Position numbers and translations under genes: made by a program. Positions 57,501 to 64,000 of a DNA stretch of 64,000 nucleotides are shown here, in pieces. The notes beneath the pieces are model-generated. The model did no database searches. It was given only the letters and a program-made list of their open reading frames with translations, and was not told the origin of the DNA. This DNA is from Ypsolopha sequella (taxonomy: Eukaryota > Arthropoda > Insecta > Lepidoptera > Ypsolophidae). The stretch is taken from positions 20,029,221-20,093,220 of the forward strand of contig OW203986.1 of assembly GCA_934047225.1 (NCBI GenBank), in the 5' to 3' direction. Position 1 is the first letter of the stretch. Each line of letters opens with the position of its first letter.

Positions 57501-60500
57501 ATGTATGTATGTATTGCCCAATTATGTATGATATCCATTTCACACCGCAGACACTCTAACAGCTTATCTTTTAATGTATTATTATGTACTTTAAAATTTT
57601 GCATTTATAAATTGAATCAAAGGATCTTGAAATTAATAATATCATCCGAAAAATACCATTCTTAATTTATTAAATATATTGTTATTTTATCCAGATGTAG
57701 ATAAAATGTACTCTGTCGATTTATTAAATAAGATTTAAAGTCTTTTTTTCATTACTGCGTCTTACCTTGAACAGGCATTTTTCTGAAAAAGCACAATTTT
57801 AGGCACCTTAGACAGGCATCGCTCCATTTTTAAATAATAACAAGAAGCTTTTCATATATTTAATATATAATGAAGATATATTTCAGCCCGCTACGATTTA
57901 TTGTCTATATATGTCTCGAAACTAATTGATTTTTACCGATTGATTGCCCCGTTAATTAAATAAAATTGTCAGGGCTTCTTGTAAATGTATTAACAGATTG
58001 ACACCAGCAGGGCTTGGACTCCTGAATCCTAAAAAGCATATTGTGTCTAAAAAGTGGTCCTTGGATAGAAAACATAATAGCTTTCGGTGGTCTCAAATTC
58101 AACTTACTCAATTCAGTCCTTTGCTTCTCCTCGTGCATGGGTTCTGCCATCGCTTCCACCGTCTCAGCCGGTTCCACAACTTCATCAATATTCGCCATCT
58201 GCTCCTGGACGCTGTCATCTTCTTTGCTCTCTTCTGTCTTCTCTTCCGTGCTGATCTCTTCTGTACTTCTCGGTTCTATGCTCACCTCACCAGGAGGTAA
58301 ACTTGTGTCTTTTAAGAAGTCTTCCTTTGTTGGCTCGTCTTTTGATGTCGATGATTCATTGCTAAAAAAGGATTTAGCAAGAATTTTAGAAACTAATAAA
58401 ACCGCGAACATACTATTCGCCTAGAACTGCGAACACGGGGACTCCCTCTTATAACCCCATATCTCGGCAACCCCTTGACCGATTTGGCTCATGTTCGAAT
58501 TCAAAAATTCTCTTTGTCTCATTTACTCGCCTACAAAATTTAATGACATTCCGATCAACGATACACGAGTTATCGTCGGACAAAGATTCATACATAATAC
58601 ATACAAACGCCGGATTGTTCAAGTAGACTCGGAGAACTTCACTCGCTCGTTCAAAAATGTGACATCATCCATCTAGTTTTCCCTAAAATTTAGGTGTACT
58701 TGTTTCTACTTTTACAAGACAAGTGAACTCATTTTCTGAAAACTGATAAAGTCAAGAAGTAGAGCATTCATTCCCGAGCGTGTGTGAGTATGTGATAAAG
58801 TTGTCAAATGAAATAATGGTGATTGACATGAACAATTGCACACGCTTTTTACACACAGCGTTGCGTTCTAGATACCGTCTAACCGAGTCTAACACACTCT
58901 CTCATCAAACTAATTATGAGCCCCGTTTCTTGGTCTGAATTTATAATTAAATTAAAATGGCCTGACAAAATCAATCGAGGGCATTTCCTAAGCTAGACTG
59001 CATTGTAAAATAAATTATATTTCAAACAAGTATTACAAAAGTTCGTACCGGAAGTAACGTCAAGACAAAGAAGCATCCACTTCAAAAAGGAGGTAAGAGG
59101 TGTTACGAGTATGAAATGTCAACACATGTACAACCTTGTGTCACCGACGACTTTTAACGTTGAATTGTGATATAAATGGGTTATTCTATCGACGTACTTC
59201 GGGCACCATTACTTGCTTTTTGTGATGTCAGTTTCATCTCAGTGTTTCCCCTTCAACGATCAGTAAGTGATAAGTTTACAAATATGATGCATATTTAATT
59301 CCAAAAAACAATGGCGCATGCTCGAAAGACAAGAGTCGAATCCTGATCCAAAAATTGTGAGCCAACGTCCAACAAGGTTTTGATGATGATTATATTCGGT
59401 CCGAATCTAGCAATTAACATGATAAAATAAATAGGGGACAATTTGGGAGCTATGCTCGTGTGTTGTAAAATAGCCTTTATTTATATATAATGAAGGACTC
59501 ACTGTTTAACTTCAGCGTTGGACCGTCGCCAACTCCACCAGGAGTAGCCTCGAGTCTTGCTGCCCGCGTCCGAGCTGCGAGACGCGTTCACGTCCATGTC
59601 TTTGCCCTTCTCTAGGGATTCTAGGACTCGCTGGAATGTACAAAGTAACTTATTGTATAAGATGTTGTGAAAAGGAAGCTAACATTTATTGAAACCACAC
59701 ATTCTACTAATGAACAACGAAATGTATATTGGCACAGATAATATAATATATTGGGTAACTTTTAACCAAAGTCCAGTAATTTAGAGGTTATTAAGAAAAG
59801 TTAGTTGAACACATTTTAAATGTTAAAACAATTACAATTAGAAGCATAAAAAACGTATTTGGAAATGTAATTTATGGTTATCCATACGAAACAAGTTCAA
59901 AATAGTGGGATTAACGATAAAAATAACTTCGCGCGATCTAATTGTATTTTCTCTTCAGGTGACCATGATTTCTTTAGATTTTGCAGAAATCTTTTAAGTG
60001 GCTCTAACTTTCTTCTTTAATAATGAAATCAATTTTGGATGTTCATTATGAAAACAGTTTTTATTCTTCTATGGTCTATTAAATTATGGGGATTACATTA
60101 AAAGTCACCCGTAGAGCCTAACGAAGTTATGTGTCTTATTTATTTAATACGGCGAACAAATAAATTACTATGACAGAAATAAATTTCTATGTTTGAACAC
60201 TTGGCGATTTATCCATCGCAAGGAGACATAAATTAACATTCAGTATAGAAACGCAGAAAGAAAAGTAAATCTGGATGTGAGGAGCTCTGAACCCCGGTTC
60301 ATTTAACGTTTAAGTGCTATAAACCAAGGTATGTATACAACACGATCTTACAATAATTATGACTATACACGTATTTGTTAGTATTATTAAAACTTTAGTA
60401 AAATGTATGTATGAAACTCAAATATTCTCTAAACTCTAAAGGATGTTTCTTTAATGTTTTTTTAAGTAATACAGGAAATTAAGTAGAATATGTAGTTACA

Positions 60501-63500
60501 ATAAACGTGAACTGATTATTAATACCATACATTTTTAATGAACGTCAATATTCACCCATCGCTTTTATAACTTCATCCATCAGCCTAGTTCGTCCACTGC
60601 TGGACATAAGCCTTTTCAGGACTTTGCCACACCCGGCGGTCATCCTGGAAGAATTGCCCATACTCACACACGCTGGGTAGGCGGGTTGGTGAGCGCGGTG
60701 CCGGAGCCCTCGCACCAGTAACGCCGCTGCCCGTCACCAGTCTGTTCCAGATAAGGCCCGGCTATTAGGGATGGATATACCGCCATCCATCGCTCCCAGG
60801 CATGGTGGGCCACCTGGTTTTTTACCTGTGAGCTGTCCTCTTACTCTCCCCCGAATTACTTCGAGGGGGTCTCCAAGTAAGATGGTGGTACCTCCACAAT
60901 CGAGCCCGGCATCAGCTCTACCACCTGTTTATAACTTAGTAGTATTTAATGGCAGACTGGAAAACCAATTTACCATTTTAAAGGGCTGCAAAATTTTGTC
61001 CTGCTCTAACCAGATGTCGCTCATGCAAGACTTCAGTTATTTTGAAATCGAGGCTATATTAGGACATTAACTTTAATTTCTTTATGTAATAAAGATTGTT
61101 TTTTAGTTTCAATCGGTTTTGAAAATGGAAACTAAAACGCTTTTTTCATGAAATTCATGCTATTTTAAAAGAAACATAATTAAAAGAAGATTGAAAGTAT
61201 GTTTACTTATTAAGTGTAATTAATAATTTGTCTTGAGTCAAAAAACACGTCATATTTTGTTTCAAATTCTTACCATCTACATTGACTGAACTGAATGAAT
61301 CCTATGCTAAGCTGATGTTTAGCATTGCGGAGCCTCTTAATCTGTAAGAAGAATCTGATCCGCGATCTATTCACAGACCACTGAGCCATTAGACGTAAGG
61401 GGGACAAACCTTTTTCGCCAACACATCAGAGCAATTGCACTATTATAGAAATGCCATTCCATACCATCCCATCTCTATTTCCGTAGTGGGTATGCATGCC
61501 CGCATTAAGTGTTAAAGCTATAAGTCAACTCACATTAGGCAAGGGTCGTCTGAAAGCCAGCAGACTGAGCAGCAGGGGTCCGGCGCTCCTCCACGGCAGG
61601 TACTTATCTCCGAGCCGCACGAGCAGCCTCCCCTCCCCAACCAGGTCCCCCCCTCGCGAACAGAACTCTTCGAAGTCGAGGGCCCGGGAGACAGCGCCGC
61701 CGGACTCTTCACGCACGTACACGCCGACTTGCCCTCTGTCGTCAACGATTTACTGTTATTTTTGCTAATTCAACCAACTTAACTTTTTCTTGAGGCGTTT
61801 TTTACTTTATGACAATAAAGTTAAATAGTTTCCTGTGAAACCACATATCTATCCGCAGGGCAAGGTACATAATCTAGGATATGGTTATACGAGTATAAGG
61901 GTTATAAAAAAACACGGCGTCCGTCAAGATGCCTGTTTGACTGTTGAATTCGGCATTTATGTTTACCTAAAAATTTCTTCCTATATGCTTTTATTTACTT
62001 ATTTTCACCAAATGATTAGTATCTCTGTGAAAATTATCGATTGCATTTTTTGCCCAGCGATTCGAATATCTTATAATAATAATAATTTTTTAATAATTTT
62101 TATTCGGAAACCCAACAGTCAATTACAATATGCTTATTTAAAAAAAACATCGTCATTTTAAATAATTGTGGTAAACTTATAAGTATACAAACAAAGACCA
62201 ATTATAGGGTTTCACAAAAGTTTTTAACTGTCAAATAATATTTGAAAGTAGTCTAATCTAGAAAAAACGAAAATAATTACATCTTGAAAAATGAAAATTT
62301 TGAAGTAAAGCATGGGTCGGTTGCATTATGTTCATCTTACAAAAATTCAAGTAATTCTAAAAACAAAAAATACCAACTGACAAATCCGAAAATCGGTCAG
62401 TCAATATGATATCATAATAGTACATCTTTATTTCAACGCTTCACAATTCACATGAACAGGTTTCGGTGTAGAAGTTGTAAACAACTCGAGCGATCATTTT
62501 GTGGCTATTGAACTGTGGTAGCGTATGAGTAAGTTACTGTGTCTTTATTGAAGGAAAAATATTTATTAGTACTTACTTAAGTGTCAATTTGATTTTAATA
62601 AGAATAATAATTTTACATGAGTTCGCTGCACAATTTATGCTTTAGACAATAAAATAAAATGAAATACTGAATAATATATAATTCTTTTATGATACGTAAT
62701 AAATAACTAATAAGTTATAACTTTTATTTTTATTAATAACCAAAACGCGTAGTAGATCATTTATTAAACATCTGGTGGCACGATAGCACCACGCTTACAG
62801 CTGCTAAGAGCAAGGATAAAGTCCAAGTTGATGTAAAAAAGAATAACAGAATTTGTCAATCGGCCAACTATCAACAAAAACATACAAGTATTTCACGGAC
62901 CGATTAAGACTTTAATGAGATATACTTTTTCAGATAGAAATAGATCCCTTTCAGTCCGGACAAAATTTTAATAACACCAACGTCCAGAAGCTAAAATAGG
63001 ACGAAAAACTGGCAGCTGATCATATTAGTCATTAGTTCCCATCGTGTCTCACGTGGCAAGTACCTGCCCATCATCGCCGGTGTGGGCGGAATTATTTACG
63101 TGGGAACGGATGTCGCTTTTCAGCTAGTACATCTCTGACTTTAACATATACCCTTGTTAGTTCAATGAGTTTCATGATACACGGGAATGTCTGCTAGGCA
63201 CAGCGAAAATCATATAGAATTGGATGCCTTGACGTCAATAGATTTCATTGATTTTCCATAGTTAGAGACTATTGTATAGTAATAAGCCTTAACTTCAATA
63301 TATATCGCTATTGCGTTCAAATGTATCGTGAATATTGTGATTGGCTAAAAATTATGTGTTATGTCATTTCCAGCCAATCACGATACTTTTGATAGCGATA
63401 GATGTTGAAGTTAGACAATAAGGGGTAGGGTGTACAAGTAGTCACTCACTTGGCGAGTATCTTCTCGTCGTCATCGGAGTCGAGTTGTGGTGGATCAAGA

Positions 63501-63591
63501 GAGGCGGGTGACTGCGGCAATGACGGACCGTTGCCGGACTCGTACTCCTCCTCTGTTGGACCTTGGTGGGTTTGGACTGTCGTTGTTGTGC
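48535..63591 (-). CDS. Lpin: Lipin (Mg2+-dependent phosphatidate phosphatase), 10 exons seen, 5' end off the window
   Basis: Converts phosphatidate to diacylglycerol at the ER and acts as a nuclear coregulator. Exons in transcript order: 63591-63450, 61735-61534, 59630-59503, 58361-58108, 54562-54444, 52977-52829, 51806-51668, 50443-50228, 49555-49452, 48700-48535. All GT..AG with matching phases; about 539 residues. Order: an acidic serine stretch; '[20 protein letters not shown]', like the lipin middle (Lipin_mid) motif; the 'YSWWSWRR' motif; a Glu/Ser-rich linker; then the C-LIP domain from '[18 protein letters not shown]'. Catalytic DxDGT is '[10 protein letters not shown]' (split by an intron after ITK's first two bases), followed by '[15 protein letters not shown]', which has LGHIF where other lipins have an LxxIL coregulator motif. 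Then '[13 protein letters not shown]', '[15 protein letters not shown]', '[12 protein letters not shown]' and '[14 protein letters not shown]'. The N-LIP domain lies beyond base 64000. Confidence 0.95.
49710..49822. repeat. Inverted repeat in lipin intron, 25-bp perfect core arms
   Basis: GCCACAAACTTATCTGTTCC plus GGTGG at 49721-49745 is the exact complement of 49790-49814; imperfect pairing extends the arms by about 10 bp (AATACAA / TTGTATG). Loop of 44 bp. A MITE or foldback. Confidence 0.75.
49965..50140. mobile_element. MITE family 5, copy 1 (palindromic)
   Basis: Starts AACTATGACAGAAATAAATT, has 'GCGATTTATCCATCGCAAGG', then a hairpin of TTAACATTATATCATTGCAG..CGAAACGCAGAAAG against CTTTCTGCGTTTC..CTGCAATGATATAATGTTAA with one mismatch in about 37 bp. 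A shorter sibling is at 60163-60262. Confidence 0.75.
50519..50607. repeat. Short hairpin element in lipin intron
   Basis: ATCGAGGGCGGTATTTTGAATTC is mirrored by GAATTCAAAATACGTCGCCCGAGAT (one or two mismatches) with AGAATTCT-type symmetry in the middle. MITE-like, about 89 bp. Confidence 0.65.
52420..52551. repeat. Perfect inverted repeat, 62-bp arms, 8-bp loop
   Basis: Arm 52420-52481 (seven As, then CTATTTTCGCCCTGGCG ... to ATAAGAGTT) is repeated base for base as the reverse complement at 52490-52551; the loop is ACATAAAC. It lies in the lipin intron between exons 51806 and 52829, so every lipin pre-mRNA would carry a 62-bp perfect duplex. Confidence 0.93.
53022..53197. mobile_element. 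MITE with GGYCTACCGTTTARCTGAGTCG ends
   Basis: GGCCTACCGTTTAGCTGAGT and GGTTGCTGAGGT are mirrored by ACCTCAGCAACC and GACTCAGTTAAACGGTAGACC; a (GA)n run lies at about 53107-53126. About 176 bp, in a lipin intron directly beside the exon ending at 52977. Confidence 0.75.
53211..53505. mobile_element. MITE family 4, copy in lipin intron
   Basis: GGGTGTGGTCATCAGATTAA at one end and ATGATC..CATTGTGATCTGATGACCGTACCC at the other (mirror of the 40647 copy). Shared blocks include CCACCACAGTACATACCATG, GACAGCCAATTTTTCC and 'GACGTTTGTTGAGAGTCATG'. Confidence 0.75.
55490..55575 (+). mobile_element. Left-end fragment of MITE family 1
   Basis: ATATAAGGTGATTTCATTGA, 'TAGCCAAATTCATACTTAAA' and GTAAGTGATCAGTAAT match the left arm of 19467-19735 and 2294-2563. 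The right arm is missing. Confidence 0.55.
55670..56880. repeat. 1.2-kb palindromic array of degenerate tandem repeats
   Basis: The left flank CGAGAAACCGTTAACAGTTA / CCAAAATCGACCGGGTAATT and its continuation are mirrored at 56820-56870 (AATTATCCGG-type, GGTCGATTTTGGGGTAACTG, CGGTTTCTCG). Between are several units, each with ACAGTCGAGAACAAAAGTTTT-like, 'ATTTACTCTA' and 'GTAATTCTAAGCTATGCATA' blocks. The left half is direct and the right half is reversed (TATGCATAGCTTAGAATTAC). Ends about 55785-56880; the array has no open frame. In the lipin intron between exons 54562 and 58361-58108. Confidence 0.75.
56881..58107. other. Lipin intron, nothing recognised
   Basis: AT-rich intron remainder before the 58361-58108 exon. 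A stretch at 57225-57330 is GC-richer. No exon or bounded element seen. Confidence 0.4.
60163..60262. mobile_element. MITE family 5, truncated copy
   Basis: AAATTACTATGACAGAAATA, 'GCGATTTATCCATCGCAAGG' and AAATTAACATTCAGTATAGA match 49965-50080; ATATCATTGC is deleted and the second hairpin arm is missing. Confidence 0.65.
60573..60770 (-). mobile_element. 3' end of a LINE (RTE-like), antisense of window
   Basis: Minus strand: 'GGTGACGGGCAGCGGCGTTA', 'GCGCTCACCAACCCGCCTAC', then after a stretch 'AGGCTTATGTCCAGCAGTGG' and ACGAACTAGGCTGATGGATG. This is the classic lepidopteran LINE tail (CCAGCAGTGGA ... GGCTGATG). It makes a spurious exon-like frame ('[13 protein letters not shown]') that should not be taken for lipin. 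Confidence 0.6.
61736..63279. other. Lipin intron, nothing recognised
   Basis: AT-rich intron. An open frame at 61835-62161 looks like chance. A short local repeat (GATAGCACCACG, TGGTGGCACGATAG) at 62772-62792 is noted only. Confidence 0.4.
63280..63425. mobile_element. MITE family 3, copy 2
   Basis: Mirrors 36633-36776: AAGCCTTAACTTCAATATAT, 'CGCTATTGCGTTCAAATGTA', 'GTGATTGGCTAAAAATTATG', 'CCAGCCAATCACGATACTTT' and 'AGATGTTGAAGTTAGACAAT'. It stops 25 bp short of the lipin exon donor at 63449, so it lies against the splice site. Confidence 0.75.
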
Positions 63592-63666
63592 CTATAACGA
63601 ACACCTTCGGTTCATCGAGAGTTATACAGATGACACAAACTGTTATTGTAACAATCTAGTCGTTTT

Positions 63667-64000
63667 AGAGTTCCGTAACCGAAGGGTGCCAAACGGGACC
63701 CTATTCCTGTATGCCTGTCTGTGTGTCTGTCCTTCCGTCCGTCCATCGGTCTGTCTGTCTGTCTGTTCGTCTGTCACAGGGGTCTACAGCTTCAGCGGTT
63801 ATATGTAGTCAGTTGAAAAATTGAAACCAAGGGCGGGCCCCACACAAAAAACCTCGAAAAAGTAGCGGTTTTTATAACGTTATCATGTCCTCCCCCCCTC
63901 TTTATCTCCGAAACAAGACGACCGAAAATTATGAAAAAAATCATGGTAATAGGTGATTACGTAAAGATTACAGGAAAAGTACAGCGGTTAAGATATTATT
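63667..64000 (-). repeat. Dispersed GGGTTCC-type repeat, running off the window
   Basis: Inverted relative to 5597-6455. It carries GAGTTCCGTAACCGAAGGGT, a CTGT/CCGT microsatellite (about 63705-63775), and on the minus strand 'TCCTGTAATCTTTACGTAAT' and 'TTTTCGGTCGTCTTGTTTCG'. It lies just upstream (in transcript sense) of the lipin exon at 63591. Confidence 0.6.

Noticed and set aside
57956..58107. Extension of the lipin 58361-58108 exon to 57956
   Set aside because: A good donor GTAAGT at 58107 ends the exon, and the phase fits the exon at 54562.
60655..60760. Possible lipin exon with frame '[13 protein letters not shown]'
   Set aside because: The sequence belongs to a LINE tail familiar in Lepidoptera, and the neighbouring exons 61534 and 59630 join in phase without it.

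Overview
This is a piece of nuclear genome from an insect, almost certainly a moth or butterfly. Genes are split into short exons with GT..AG introns. The non-coding DNA is AT-rich and crowded with palindromic MITEs and decayed LINEs, and the dispersed repeats include types familiar from Lepidoptera (a 'TTTGCCCGCGGCTTCGCCCG'-type unit and a 'GGGTTCCGTA...ACGGAACCCTAAA' unit). No bacterial operon, CRISPR array, rRNA or convincing functional tRNA was found.

Five protein-coding genes can be read exon by exon, with splice phases that agree at every junction. They are: (1) 1-10179, minus, an ADAMTS zinc metalloprotease, open at both ends; (2) 25979-27110, plus, a two-exon, 345-residue rhodopsin-like GPCR with unusual signature motifs; (3) 28911-31255, minus, 14-3-3 zeta, with a pair of alternative exons of equal length and a probable non-coding first exon near 38.3 kb; (4) 41119-45295, plus, the ribosome-assembly factor Mrt4, whose second intron holds a 5'-truncated LINE with a long open reverse-transcriptase frame in antisense; (5) 48535-63591, minus, the C-terminal two-thirds or so of lipin (phosphatidate phosphatase), running off the right edge. 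Mrt4 and lipin are convergent, as are the GPCR and 14-3-3. The genes belong to unrelated processes (extracellular matrix proteolysis, signalling, phosphoserine binding, 60S assembly, lipid synthesis), so nothing suggests a shared pathway.

Region by region: 0-10 kb is ADAMTS with a 6.3-kb intron full of repeats and a striking local triplication of one exon. 10-25 kb is gene-poor and holds mariner, piggyBac-like, hAT-like and unclassified MITEs, LINE fossils, a perfect 49-bp-arm hairpin, and a GC-rich block with a strong minus-strand splice donor that may be the ADAMTS first exon. 25-31 kb holds the GPCR and 14-3-3. 31-40 kb is mostly the inferred first intron of 14-3-3 plus a nested MITE. 41-45 kb is Mrt4 and its LINE. 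45-48 kb is MITEs and the lipin 3' UTR. 48-64 kb is lipin, whose introns carry a perfect 62-bp-arm hairpin and a 1.2-kb palindromic array.

No clearly new biological system was found. The best candidates for a second look are the exon triplication in ADAMTS, the LINE that ends within about 55 bp of the Mrt4 exon 3 acceptor, the perfect hairpins in transcribed introns, and the atypical GPCR. Family assignments rest on recognised motifs and not on a database search.
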